From JAOZHU01 sp964632845 (GTDB lineage: Archaea; Thermoproteota; Bathyarchaeia; Bathyarchaeales; Bathycorpusculaceae), in contig CAZWDU010000008.1 of the NCBI GenBank assembly GCA_964632845.1, positions 1-64,000 of the forward strand: a DNA stretch of 64,000 nt, given 5' to 3'. The position numbers and the translations under genes were made by a program. The notes below the pieces were generated by a model. That model made no database searches, was not told the origin of the DNA, and saw only the letters and a list, made by a program, of their open reading frames with translations. Positions 24,736 through 34,157 of the stretch are shown here, piece by piece (positions within the stretch are counted from its first letter, which is position 1; each line of letters opens with the position of its first letter).

Positions 24736-25377
24736 TTAGCACCATTTCTTGAGGAAACCTTCAGCTTGAACACGCAAAGTTAGCCTAGAACTGTTAAGCT
24801 GCCTCTCAACGAAAGCGAGCACCTTCTCTTTTTGCGTAACCTTGTCGAAAAACAAATCAAAAGCCCCAATCGCGTGCTCAGCGATGACGCGTTTGCACTC
24901 GTCAGTTAAATGCGGCGTAACAGAGAGGCTTTCAACCGTTAAAAGCTTCTCAGTAATCTTTGGAACAAGGTACGGCTTTGCCAACGCGATTTTTCCAGAA
25001 TTACCGACAACGTTAGCCACAGTAACCATGTACTCGTCGTTCAAAAAACTGTAGTACCTGTCGAAAACAGCGTCAAACTTTTGTTCGCTGTCCACTTTAG
25101 CCAAGTTCGCAATTATTGCCATGGCGTTCCACGTTAGAATACGGTACTTGCTGCTTAAGAGCGCCACGAAGGTGCCCATGTGTGGATACAGTTTCTCTGG
25201 ATGCTCAGCGCTAAGGTCCATCAGTATCTTGGCGCAGCCGTAGCGGATTGCCGCTTTCGGCGAGGTGACGCCGTTAATCAGTGTAGGCAGCAGATTGAAA
25301 TCTTGTTCAACTTTTTGCCGTAACTCGTCTTTTGACAAAGTCTTGTCTGCGAGTTTTCTTAACAATTCGTTCTCCAT
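24736..25377 (-). CDS. HEAT/ARM-like repeat protein
   Basis: A 213-aa all-helical protein with about four HEAT-like units, e.g. AAIRYGCAKILMDLSAEHPEKLYP and RILTWNAMAIIANLAKVD. Such repeats form binding scaffolds. No catalytic motif. Solitary, facing the winged-helix gene. Partner unknown. Confidence 0.75.
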   Translation of the reverse strand: MENELLRKLADKTLSKDELRQKVEQDFNLLPTLINGVTSPKAAIRYGCAKILMDLSAEHPEKLYPHMGTFVALLSSKYRILTWNAMAIIANLAKVDSEQKFDAVFDRYYSFLNDEYMVTVANVVGNSGKIALAKPYLVPKITEKLLTVESLSVTPHLTDECKRVIAEHAIGAFDLFFDKVTQKEKVLAFVERQLNSSRLTLRVQAEGFLKKWC

Positions 25378-25490
25378 GAAGAATCACTTCAGCTACCATT
25401 GTGCTGTCAGGCGTTTTGCGATTTAAAACTTTTGAATACCACTACTGCGCGACTTAGCCAAATGGAAAAGACAGCGAACAGTTGCAGAGT

Positions 25491-25865
25491 CTACTTTCCA
25501 GACGGCAGTTTGTAGGCTAAGCCTGAGAACAGAGCCACTAGCTTGTCTTCTTTGCTGATTGTTATGTTGTATAAGGCGAAAGTTTTGCCTTCGGAGACTT
25601 TTGTAGCTTCAGCTGTCAGAACATCGCCTTCTGAGCTGGGTTTGAGGTAATTTATGCTCACTTGAACCGCGACTGCTCTTGTGTCTCCGAAGTTCACGGC
25701 TTCCGCAAACGCGCAATCTGCCAGCGTGAAAATTGCCCCGCCGTGAGTGGCGCCTAAGAAGTTCGTGTGTTCTTTGGAAACTTTCATAGATACTTTCGAG
25801 CAGCCGTCTTTCACGTCGAGAACCTTGATGCCTAATAATTCTCGGAAATAGTCAGTTCTCTTCAA
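25491..25865 (-). CDS. paaI: PaaI-type hotdog thioesterase
   Basis: A 124-aa hotdog-fold acyl-CoA thioesterase. The motif HTNFLGATHGGAIFTLADCAFAEA, split as HGG plus helix, is the PaaI/4HBT signature; Asn and Asp/Glu of the active site are present. It overlaps livM by 14 bp and ends the nine-gene leftward operon, so it probably releases CoA from an aryl- or branched-acyl-CoA made by IorAB or PaaK. Confidence 0.88.
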   Translation of the reverse strand: MKRTDYFRELLGIKVLDVKDGCSKVSMKVSKEHTNFLGATHGGAIFTLADCAFAEAVNFGDTRAVAVQVSINYLKPSSEGDVLTAEATKVSEGKTFALYNITISKEDKLVALFSGLAYKLPSGK

Positions 25866-26907
25866 TTTTCTTCGCCTTGCTTGTGTCTTTGAAAAAGTAA
25901 TCGTAAGCCTTACGTAGATAAGTATAAGCTTTAGGCAGCAGGGATGATATGCCTTTGGGAAGGAAAATTACCACCAGAATGAGGAAAAGACCTTCGCCTG
26001 CAAACATGAAGTAGGGACCAATATTGCTCACTCCTGGAAAGATGGGGCTCAGAGGCTGCAAAAATGGGTATGTAAGAGGCATGAAAGATTCAATTGAGTA
26101 TATGATAATTGACCCTATTATTGGCCCTTCTATTGTGCCTAATCCGCCGATTACGGACATAATAAGCGGCATAAAAGAGTTATCAATGCTGAAAATGTCA
26201 AGTTGTATGAAAAGCTGGGATTCAGCGCAAAGACCACCTGCCAAGCCTGCAAAAAAGGTGCTGATAACGAACGCTAACAACTTGTATTTCCACGTGTTGA
26301 TGCCGATCATTTTAGCTTCAGACTCGTTTTCGCGAATAGCCTTGAAAGCCAAACCCCATTTTGACCGCATCACCCAGAAAATGGCAGCTATAGAAGCTGC
26401 GGCTATTGCCAACGTAACGTAATAAAAGGGTACACCTTGAGGAACGATTGACGGCGTTGCAAACCCGTCAACACCATGAAAAACGCTGTCAAACTGGCTA
26501 AATATAGTACCTATAATTATCGCAAAGCCAAAGGTAACCATCCCCAAGAACCACGCTTTCAATCTGACACACGCGAGACCAATCAGAAGACCGATAATTG
26601 CTGAGATTATAGCGCCCAAGAAGAGCCCAATTAGTGGGGGAACGCCTAAACTAACAGCTGACAAAGCTGAGGCGAAGCCACCGATGCCTAGAAACGCTGC
26701 ATGACCCAGTGAACCCTGCCCTGAATAGGCTAAAAGGTTCCAACTTGAGGCGTAGACTGCCAAAATAAGTATCATCGTGAAAACGTGACCTAGAACATAT
26801 TCGCCTCTCACAAAAACGGGAAGAACGGCTGCGAATGCTATCGCCACCAAGGCATATTGGAATTTCCTTGAATGGAGTAACTCGACAAGCTCGGTTTTGA
26901 TGTCCAT
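25852..26907 (-). CDS. livM: branched-chain amino acid-type ABC permease LivM
   Basis: A 351-aa membrane permease with about 9-10 TM segments and the LivM pattern (SSWNLLAYSGQGSLGHAAFLG; SVIGGLGTIEGPIIG). It forms the translocation pore with LivH. It begins directly at the livH stop (26908/26907). Substrate inferred from the operon: aromatic or branched amino/carboxylic acids. Confidence 0.92.
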   Translation of the reverse strand: MDIKTELVELLHSRKFQYALVAIAFAAVLPVFVRGEYVLGHVFTMILILAVYASSWNLLAYSGQGSLGHAAFLGIGGFASALSAVSLGVPPLIGLFLGAIISAIIGLLIGLACVRLKAWFLGMVTFGFAIIIGTIFSQFDSVFHGVDGFATPSIVPQGVPFYYVTLAIAAASIAAIFWVMRSKWGLAFKAIRENESEAKMIGINTWKYKLLAFVISTFFAGLAGGLCAESQLFIQLDIFSIDNSFMPLIMSVIGGLGTIEGPIIGSIIIYSIESFMPLTYPFLQPLSPIFPGVSNIGPYFMFAGEGLFLILVVIFLPKGISSLLPKAYTYLRKAYDYFFKDTSKAKKIEEN

Positions 26908-27786
26908 TTATTCACCTTTCTCCCCGAAGAGCCCCGTGGGTCTGATAACGAGAACTATAATTAGCAGGGCGAAGGCAATGGCGTCTTGCCAAATCCCGCC
27001 CAACAGGTAAACTGCGGTGTTCTCAGCGATGCCGTACAGCAAGCCGCCAATTACTGCGCCAGGTATGCTGCCCAGCCCGCCGAGTATGATTATTGCAAAA
27101 GCTTTGATTGTGGGAAGCGCTCCAATGGCTGGATTGAACGGAAATAGTATGCCATACAGTGCACCTGCTGCGCCAGCCAGTGCTGCGCCAAGTGCAAAGG
27201 TGAAAATGTAAACTTTTTTGATGTTAATGCCCATCAGCATTGCTGTGTCGCTTTTTTGGCTGGTTGCGGTCATGGCTAAACCAATCTTGGTTTTTTTAGT
27301 CAGCAACACCAATCCAATAAGTATCACAATTACGGTAATCATTGCTAGTATTCGGTCATAACCTATAGCAACTTCGCCGAGTGAAAGGCTGAGCCCTGCT
27401 AGAGGGCTTGGAATGCGTATATTGTAGTTACGTTCCCACAAAAGAGTAGCAGCATTTTCAAACACATAGATGAGACCTAGACTGATGAAAATTTCGTTAA
27501 GTTTGTCAGTTCCGCGAATCCTTCGGAAAGCAAACAGTTCAAGGGCTACTCCGATTAGAGCAACAGAAGCCATGGAAACAAGAATTGAAAGGTACGGGTT
27601 CAAGCCAGCGAGCGTTGTGACTTCATAGGCTACGAAAGCTCCAACCATCAGCAGTTGTCCGTGAGCAAAATTCACTAGTTTCATGACGCCGAAAATTATG
27701 TTCAGTCCGGTTGCCAAGAGAATGTAAATGCAACCGTTCGCGATGCCCCAGAGCAACGTTTCAATGAGTCCAGAGGTAGTTATCAT
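26908..27786 (-). CDS. livH: branched-chain amino acid-type ABC permease LivH
   Basis: A 292-aa permease with about 8 TM segments and the LivH signatures (ATGLNIIFGVMKLVNFAHGQ; AIIILGGLGSIPGAVIGG). Partner of LivM, directly downstream. Confidence 0.93.
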   Translation of the reverse strand: MITTSGLIETLLWGIANGCIYILLATGLNIIFGVMKLVNFAHGQLLMVGAFVAYEVTTLAGLNPYLSILVSMASVALIGVALELFAFRRIRGTDKLNEIFISLGLIYVFENAATLLWERNYNIRIPSPLAGLSLSLGEVAIGYDRILAMITVIVILIGLVLLTKKTKIGLAMTATSQKSDTAMLMGINIKKVYIFTFALGAALAGAAGALYGILFPFNPAIGALPTIKAFAIIILGGLGSIPGAVIGGLLYGIAENTAVYLLGGIWQDAIAFALLIIVLVIRPTGLFGEKGE

Positions 27787-27869
27787 ATCATTCAGCTTTC
27801 ACATATGTTCTCATGATAGCTATTTAAAATATACGAGACTCTAAAAAAAGAAGGAGGGGGGTTAGAAGC

Positions 27870-29255
27870 CTAAGGGCTTCCAGGCTCGTAGCCTTCAGGC
27901 AGAACGAAATCTCTCTGCTTGAATGAACTTATGTCATACATGCTATCAGGATATACCACGAACGGTTTCAGTTCACCAGAAGCAGAGTCCCAAATGAGTT
28001 GTTCAATGAAAGTCTGCGGTAAAATCTCATGATAGTTAGTGCCGGTGCTGAACGTTATTTTTCCGTTCTCCATTAGCAGCAAGCTCTGGTCCATGTCAGT
28101 GGTTTCCAATGCATCTCTGACATTTGTCTTGTTTAGTGTTCCGGCTCGCTCGACAGCGTTTTTATAGATGTAAATTGCGTCGTAGGTGTCAACGCCCATC
28201 ATTCCAGGAGTTATGCCATCCCACTTGCTCTTGTAATTCTCAACGTAAGTTCCGACTTTGGGCAGGTACCATGTGTCTCCTTGCCATTGCGTCGCAACTT
28301 TTGATTCCAAGAGTTGGTTGGAACCGGTCTCTCCTAGAAGCTCGTAGAATTGTGGGTCTTCGCATATTTCAACTGCAATGTAAATAGAGTTTAGTCCAAC
28401 ATCGTTTATTCCTTCCTTTATTATTTCGGCTGTGTCAGCCGTGAACCCTGCGATGTAGACTGCGTCGGGTTTTGCCTCTTTAATTGAGATTAGTTGCGAC
28501 TGGTAAGTAGTGGCACTCGCTGAATAGGCTGCTGTCCCAACGACTTCAACAGGCAAATCGTCTTCTTCTATTATACTTTGAGTAATGTCTCTGACACCTC
28601 GCCCGTACCCGTCGTCACGGTAAATAACTGCAAGCCTCAGTTTTCTGCTAGAGTCAAAGCTATAGGTTGAATCAAGCGTGGGCTTTACACTTTCTGCCAA
28701 GAAGTGAGTAACAGTCTCGCTGTAGTCAGCGATTGTTGTGCAATAGTGGAACATGTAACTCATACCTTCAGCGTCACCAATGTACAAAGCATTATCCGAG
28801 GGTAGACTGCCCCTTCTCGTCACCAAGTTCAGTGATGCACCAACTATGATGAAGGGAACACGGTTGTTAATTGCCGGAATTTGGCCATTAAGAGTCCCGC
28901 CAGTTGTGGCTCCACCGATGAGAATGTCAACATTGTCATCCGTAATAGCGCGAGTTACGGGACCAGCGGTGCTACCGGCAGCATCATCCACTGTGTCAAC
29001 TAGCACGAAGTCAATATTCACTTTTGTGTGCCATTCCTCAACCCAGATTCCGCCCGCATCGTTGATTTCGTCAATCGCCAGTTTAGCTGCACGTTCAATG
29101 TCTTGTCCCTCTACACTTTGCATACCTGCGACTATTCCCATTTTGATGTTCCGCGCTTCAGCAGAAGGAGCTGGGCTCATTTGCCAAACTGCAGCGGCTA
29201 CAGCAACTATGAGAATCACGACAACAAGCAAGCCAAGCATTTTTTTATTTGCCAA
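27870..29255 (-). CDS. ABC transporter substrate-binding protein (LivJ/K-like)
   Basis: A 461-aa type I periplasmic-binding protein. A hydrophobic N-terminus (MLGLLVVVILIVAVAAAVW) serves as signal/anchor; the ligand-binding lobes follow (IKMGIVAGMQSVEGQDIERA; AVIYRDDGYGRGV; PDAVYIAGFTADTAEIIKEG). It would hold the substrate outside the cell for LivHMGF. Family members bind branched-chain or aromatic amino acids, amides or aryl carboxylates; the IorAB/PaaK context favours aromatic or branched acids. Confidence 0.9.
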   Translation of the reverse strand: MANKKMLGLLVVVILIVAVAAAVWQMSPAPSAEARNIKMGIVAGMQSVEGQDIERAAKLAIDEINDAGGIWVEEWHTKVNIDFVLVDTVDDAAGSTAGPVTRAITDDNVDILIGGATTGGTLNGQIPAINNRVPFIIVGASLNLVTRRGSLPSDNALYIGDAEGMSYMFHYCTTIADYSETVTHFLAESVKPTLDSTYSFDSSRKLRLAVIYRDDGYGRGVRDITQSIIEEDDLPVEVVGTAAYSASATTYQSQLISIKEAKPDAVYIAGFTADTAEIIKEGINDVGLNSIYIAVEICEDPQFYELLGETGSNQLLESKVATQWQGDTWYLPKVGTYVENYKSKWDGITPGMMGVDTYDAIYIYKNAVERAGTLNKTNVRDALETTDMDQSLLLMENGKITFSTGTNYHEILPQTFIEQLIWDSASGELKPFVVYPDSMYDISSFKQRDFVLPEGYEPGSP

Positions 29256-29323
29256 TGTTTCATTTTTCTCCTTATTGTTGAATTAAATCCTTTTTCATTA
29301 CTGCAATGTAAGAGTTAATAAAA

Positions 29324-29917
29324 CTATCCCAACTTTACACTTGCCATGCCGAGTTGGAAAGCTCTCAAATTCACATCAACGTATTTTTCCTTAAGTCTAC
29401 CAGCCATAGCCTTCTTCAACGACTCTTGCCGAACTGGGTTTTCTGGAAGAGCCGACAGCGCTCCGAGGAGAACCGTGTTCACGACCAACAGGTTTCCAAG
29501 CTGGGTGGCGATGCCGATTCCATCAATTTCGTGAACAACACGCGCTCTCGCCTGTATCATGCTCAACAGCTGTTCTTGACTTAAAGGCTTAGCGGAACAA
29601 GTGAACGTAGAGCTAGGCGGCATATACTTGGTATTCACCACTACAGTGCCTTCAGGCTTTAACATGGGCATTGCCCTTGCAGTTTCAAGCAATTCAAAGC
29701 CCAGCACTATATCGGCGGTGCCACGTGCAATTAACGGAGCTGGAACCTTGTCGCCGATTCTAACGTGCGCAACTATTGCGCCGCCTCTCTGAGCCATCCC
29801 ATGAATCTCTGCTTTTGCAACATCAAACCCGTCAAGCAACGCAGCTTCACAGAAAATATCACTGATAACCACGACACCCTGCCCGCCTACGCCAGCAACA
29901 ACTATATCCAGCTTCAT
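29324..29917 (-). CDS. iorB: indolepyruvate:ferredoxin oxidoreductase beta subunit
   Basis: A 197-aa gamma-type domain of the 2-oxoacid oxidoreductase family (VAGVGGQGVVVISDIFCEAA, IHGMAQRGGAIVAHVRIGDK). With IorA it oxidatively decarboxylates aryl pyruvates to aryl-acetyl-CoA, reducing ferredoxin. One base after iorA. Confidence 0.93.
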   Translation of the reverse strand: MKLDIVVAGVGGQGVVVISDIFCEAALLDGFDVAKAEIHGMAQRGGAIVAHVRIGDKVPAPLIARGTADIVLGFELLETARAMPMLKPEGTVVVNTKYMPPSSTFTCSAKPLSQEQLLSMIQARARVVHEIDGIGIATQLGNLLVVNTVLLGALSALPENPVRQESLKKAMAGRLKEKYVDVNLRAFQLGMASVKLG

Positions 29918-29918
29918 T

Positions 29919-32108
29919 CTAACCAGTACTCCTTATTGCCTCAAAGGGACAGATTTTTTCGCAGACGCCGCAACCGTAGCAGAGTGTTGGGTCAATCTCG
30001 GCGCGTTCAGCGGTAAGGGAAATGGCTGGGCAACCGAAAGCTTCCACGCATACGCCGCACGCGTTGCATTCTTTCAAAACCTCTCTTGCTGGACCACGCT
30101 TAATCAAAAGAGGACAGGGTCTCTCAGAAATTATTACGGCAGGACCACGATAATCCATTATCTCCCGTAGAACTTTCGTGGTGCCTTCAACATCGTACGG
30201 GTCAACAACCTCCACTTTCTCAATTCCAAGACTCCGCGCAATATCTTGAAGCTGGATTACCTTGGTGTCTTCGCCTAAAACGTTTTTTCCAGAGCCAGGC
30301 GTAGGCTGATGTCCCGTCATCGCCACAACATGATTATCCAAAATGACCACGCAAACATTCGCCTTGTTGTAGGCTATGTTCAGCAGACCAGGCATGCCAC
30401 CGTGGAAAAACGTTGAATCACCTATAACTGCAAAAACTTTGTCTTTTACTCCTGCGTGAATCATGCCTGCCGCTTGAGAAATTCCCGCACCCATGCAGAG
30501 GCACGTCTGAACCGTATTTACCGGAGGCAAACACCCAAGGGTATAACAGCCTATATCGCCTGTGACGATTTTATCTGTGGTCTTTCCTTCAAAACTTAAC
30601 GCGCTTTCCGGACACCATTGAATGCATTGCGGGTCACCGTCGCATGTATCGCACACAATAGCTTTCCGCGTATCACGATGCAAAGTTATTGCGCCGTATT
30701 CGCAGGCTTCTATGCACCAACCACAGCCATCGCATTTTTCTTCATCAACCACTATGGTTCCGTTTTCAGGTGACTGACTCAACGCGTCTCTTGGGCAAGC
30801 GGCTACACAAGGCGCATCTTTGCAAACTCTACAAGTCACGGCGATGTTAGACAGGAGGTCAATTCTTAATGCTCGTATTCGGGATTTGACAGGGTTGAAA
30901 ACTTTTTCTTTCTCCCAAGAGCAAACGTACTCGCATACGTCACAACCGACGCACTTTTCGGGCTTACAACTAACAAATTGGTTAACAGTGTTTAACGCAT
31001 AGTAAAAAGCCCTGTGCGGGCACCCTGGACAAAGCGCGGGTGGGCGAGGCGGCAAATCCAAATCTTCTTGCTTTTCAGGCTTCTCGCATAAGCCTAATTC
31101 TGCAAAAGCGTCTCGCAGGGTGTCTGGCGTAAACTCGCCGATTTCGCTTAAGCCTAACTTGGTTTTTCCCAGAATCTCAGGGTGCAAACATCGGATATTG
31201 TTTTCAATATAGGGTCTTAATTCTTCTGTCACGATTATTTTTTTCACTTTAGACGCAAACGTCTTAACTAGTTCCGTTGGAAATGGATACACAAATCCCA
31301 GTTTCAGCCAAGAAAAATTTTTCGTGTCTAAAATTGACCTTGCATAATAATAGCCTATTCCACTACCTATTATCCCGATTTCTTTTCCGTTATCTTCCAC
31401 AATATTAAACTTTGAACTATTGGCAAGTTCTACTGCTTTTTCCAGCTTTTCCTTCAGAACCCTATGCTGTTTTATGGCATTAGAGGGCACCATCACCCAT
31501 CTGGAAATGTCCTTGTCAAACTCTACCTCTCGGGAACTTTCAGCAATCGCACCAACTTTAACTCTTGCTTTGCCGTGAGCTACCCGCGTAGTCAAGCGAA
31601 TAATCACGGGTAACCCAAGTCTTTCACTTATTTCGAACGCTTCGCGGGACATGTCTAAGGCTTCTTGAGGATTAGCTGCATCCAGCAAAGGCAAGTTAGA
31701 GTGCAAAGCAAAATACCGCGTGTCCTGCTCGTTCTGGCTACTGTGCATAGCTGGGTCATCGCAAACAGCAATAACCATGCCGCCTTCAACACCCGTGTAA
31801 GCCAGCGTCATCGCAGCGTCAGCAGCCACGTTCAAGCCAACATGTTTCATCGACACAATAGCTCTAACGCCAGTCATTGAAGCGCCCGCAGCTACTTCCG
31901 TAGCCACGATTTCGTTTATGCTCCACTCAACGTACATCCCAAAAGGCTTCGCTACTTCAGCGAGCGCTTCCAAAATCTCCGTAGCAGGAGTTCCAGGGTA
32001 TGAAGCAGCTACTTTGACGCCGGCTTCCAGTGCGCCTCTCGCAACAGCCTCATCACCATTAAGCAAAACAAAACTGTTTGGCTTGCCACCTGCGATTTTC
32101 GCGCCCAT
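29919..32108 (-). CDS. iorA: indolepyruvate:ferredoxin oxidoreductase alpha subunit with extra Fe-S insertion
   Basis: A 729-aa TPP enzyme. The N-terminal pyrimidine-binding domain (YPGTPATEIL) and TPP domain (CPGCPHR at 360-366; GDIGCYTLG; GDSTFFHGG) are standard, as are two C-terminal [4Fe-4S] motifs (CNACGVC..., CYGCGVCEKICP). Residues about 378-512 (30573-30977) are an added ferredoxin module with four Cys sets: CVGCDVCEYVC, CRVCKDAPCVAACP, CDGCGWCIEAC and CDTCDGDPQCIQWCP, like the HycB/CooF polyferredoxins. It sits exactly between CPHR and GDIGCY. The enzyme would thus carry its own electron wire, possibly to a membrane or bifurcating partner. Follows paaK, precedes iorB. Confidence 0.93.
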   Translation of the reverse strand: MGAKIAGGKPNSFVLLNGDEAVARGALEAGVKVAASYPGTPATEILEALAEVAKPFGMYVEWSINEIVATEVAAGASMTGVRAIVSMKHVGLNVAADAAMTLAYTGVEGGMVIAVCDDPAMHSSQNEQDTRYFALHSNLPLLDAANPQEALDMSREAFEISERLGLPVIIRLTTRVAHGKARVKVGAIAESSREVEFDKDISRWVMVPSNAIKQHRVLKEKLEKAVELANSSKFNIVEDNGKEIGIIGSGIGYYYARSILDTKNFSWLKLGFVYPFPTELVKTFASKVKKIIVTEELRPYIENNIRCLHPEILGKTKLGLSEIGEFTPDTLRDAFAELGLCEKPEKQEDLDLPPRPPALCPGCPHRAFYYALNTVNQFVSCKPEKCVGCDVCEYVCSWEKEKVFNPVKSRIRALRIDLLSNIAVTCRVCKDAPCVAACPRDALSQSPENGTIVVDEEKCDGCGWCIEACEYGAITLHRDTRKAIVCDTCDGDPQCIQWCPESALSFEGKTTDKIVTGDIGCYTLGCLPPVNTVQTCLCMGAGISQAAGMIHAGVKDKVFAVIGDSTFFHGGMPGLLNIAYNKANVCVVILDNHVVAMTGHQPTPGSGKNVLGEDTKVIQLQDIARSLGIEKVEVVDPYDVEGTTKVLREIMDYRGPAVIISERPCPLLIKRGPAREVLKECNACGVCVEAFGCPAISLTAERAEIDPTLCYGCGVCEKICPFEAIRSTG

Positions 32109-32121
32109 TCCGATGAAGCCT

Positions 32122-33435
32122 TCAAATCTTGCCTGAACGTAAATCCAAGACCCTTTTTGCTTTTCCTTCAGTTCTAGGAAGTTCGCCAGGCTTTACAAGC
32201 TCAAGAATCGGTGAAAGACCAATGACGTTGTGCACTTTCTCAAGGATTCTGCCCTTTAACGCGTTCAAGTCCACTTGGCTCTGCACAGTTTTTCCTGTTA
32301 ATTCCACTTTAATGGTAAAGATGTCAAGCGCTTCGGGTCTGTCGAGAATTATCTGATATTGAGTAGCTAACTCTGGAAAGCCCATTAAAACGTATTCGAC
32401 CTGTGAGGGGAACACGTTGACACCTCGTATAATCAGCATGTCATCTGACCTGCCTCTCACCCGCATCATTCGAGAGTGAGTTCTGCCGCACGCGCACTTT
32501 TCGGTTTTAACGACTGAAATGTCCCGTGTTCTGTACCGCAGAATAGGCAAGCCACTCTTGGTAAGAGCTGTGAAGACTAACTCGCCTTGTTCACCAGCGG
32601 GCAATACCTCACCAGTGTTTGGGTCAATGGTTTCCACGAGAAAGTGGTCTTCCCAAATGTGCAGCCCATCATGTTCGCTGCACTCTATTGAGACACCTGG
32701 ACCACACAGCTCGGTTAAGCCGTACACGTCAAAGGCGTCTATGCCCAATTCGTTTTCAATTCTTTCACGTATTTTTTCAGACCACGGTTCTGCGCCGAAG
32801 AGACCTATCCTAAGCTTAAGGTCTTTCCTCGGGTTCACGCCCGCCTTAGCCATCGTCTCTGCCAGGTAAACCGCAAAACTTGGGGTGCAACACAGCACTG
32901 TTGTACCCAAGTCGTGCATGAGTTTTATTTGTCTCTGGGTCATTCCGCCGCTTGCAGGGATAATTGCGGTTCCGATTTTTTGGGCGCCGTAATGAAAGCC
33001 TAAGCCGCCTGTGAATAAGCCGTATCCGTAAGCGATGTGTGTTACATCTTGTCGTCTAACGCCTGTGGTGTACAGTGACCTTGCCATTAGTTCTTGCCAA
33101 ACGTCCATGTCGCTTTTAGTGTATGCGCCGATGATTGGGTTTCCTGTTGTGCCGCTTGACGCGTGAATTTCGATAATTTCGTCCAGTTTTGCGCCTAGCA
33201 TGCCGAGCGGATAGTTGTCGCGTAAATCGTTTTTTATGGTGAAGGGAATTTTCTGGATGTCTTCCAGCGTCTTTATATCCTCAGGGGTTATTCCTGCGTC
33301 TTTGAATTTCTTTTTGTAGAAAGCGGTGTTTTCGTAGCAAAACTTCACTTTCTCTTTGAGCAGTTGAAGTTGATGTTTTCTGAGTTCTGTGCGGGACATA
33401 GTTTCGATTTTTTCGTTCCAATACCTATCGTTCAT
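32122..33435 (-). CDS. paaK: phenylacetate-CoA ligase (AMP-forming)
   Basis: A 437-aa adenylate-forming enzyme: YWNEKIETMSR start, AMP-binding ASSGTTGNPIIGAYT, YGLTELCGPG, a Cys/His cluster KCACGRTHSRMMRV, and RGVNVFPSQVE near the end. It joins aryl acetates to CoA using ATP. In peptide-fermenting archaea paralogues often sit with iorAB, where they may instead use the acyl-CoA. It lies between the ABC ATPases and iorA in the operon. Confidence 0.93.
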   Translation of the reverse strand: MNDRYWNEKIETMSRTELRKHQLQLLKEKVKFCYENTAFYKKKFKDAGITPEDIKTLEDIQKIPFTIKNDLRDNYPLGMLGAKLDEIIEIHASSGTTGNPIIGAYTKSDMDVWQELMARSLYTTGVRRQDVTHIAYGYGLFTGGLGFHYGAQKIGTAIIPASGGMTQRQIKLMHDLGTTVLCCTPSFAVYLAETMAKAGVNPRKDLKLRIGLFGAEPWSEKIRERIENELGIDAFDVYGLTELCGPGVSIECSEHDGLHIWEDHFLVETIDPNTGEVLPAGEQGELVFTALTKSGLPILRYRTRDISVVKTEKCACGRTHSRMMRVRGRSDDMLIIRGVNVFPSQVEYVLMGFPELATQYQIILDRPEALDIFTIKVELTGKTVQSQVDLNALKGRILEKVHNVIGLSPILELVKPGELPRTEGKAKRVLDLRSGKI

Positions 33436-33449
33436 TGGAGAATTCTCCG

Positions 33450-34154
33450 TTAAATGCCTAGATATACTTCCCTTATATGATTATTAGATAGCAGTTCTCT
33501 GCCTTCGCCTTCTATAATAATCTTGCCTTCTTCTAGAACGTAACCTCTGTTGGCGATGCTTAAGGAATCGCGGATGTTCTGCTCCACCAGTAGAATTGTC
33601 ACGCCATCTTCATTTATCTTGGTTAACGTGTCCAACACTTTTTCAACTATAATAGGCGCTAAGCCCAATGAGGGTTCATCCAGTATCAAAAGCTGAGGAT
33701 TCGACATGAGGCTTCTGCCTATAACCAGCATTTGCTGTTCGCCTCCGCTCAGGGTTTGTGCTAAAAGTTTCTCCTTCTTCTTCAAAACAGGGAATATCTG
33801 GTAAACTTTTTCTTTTGTTTCCTTAGCTTTGCTTTTATCAGTCACTATGTAGGCGCCCAAACGCAAATTCTCATCTACCGTCATTCTCGGGAAGATTTCC
33901 CGGCCCTCTGGAACCAAGTTTATTCCTTTTTTGACAATTTCATACGGCGGCAGTTTTCCTATGTCGTTTCCTTTGAAGCGGATAGTGCCACTTTTGGGAG
34001 GCACCAAGCCCGTGATGGTTTTCACCAACGTGCTTTTGCCCGCGCCGTTCGGACCGATTATGCTCACTATTTCTTTTTCTTCTATTTTGAAGGATACATC
34101 CCACAGTATCCGAACCATGCCGTAACCTGCAGAAACATTTTCAACTTCCAACAT
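33450..34154 (-). CDS. livF: ABC transporter ATPase LivF
   Basis: A 234-aa ATPase: Walker A GPNGAGKST, signature LSGGEQQM, Walker B LLILDEPSLGL. It powers the LivHM permease. 3 bp after livG, 14 bp before paaK. Confidence 0.95.
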   Translation of the reverse strand: MLEVENVSAGYGMVRILWDVSFKIEEKEIVSIIGPNGAGKSTLVKTITGLVPPKSGTIRFKGNDIGKLPPYEIVKKGINLVPEGREIFPRMTVDENLRLGAYIVTDKSKAKETKEKVYQIFPVLKKKEKLLAQTLSGGEQQMLVIGRSLMSNPQLLILDEPSLGLAPIIVEKVLDTLTKINEDGVTILLVEQNIRDSLSIANRGYVLEEGKIIIEGEGRELLSNNHIREVYLGI

Positions 34155-34157
34155 CGT

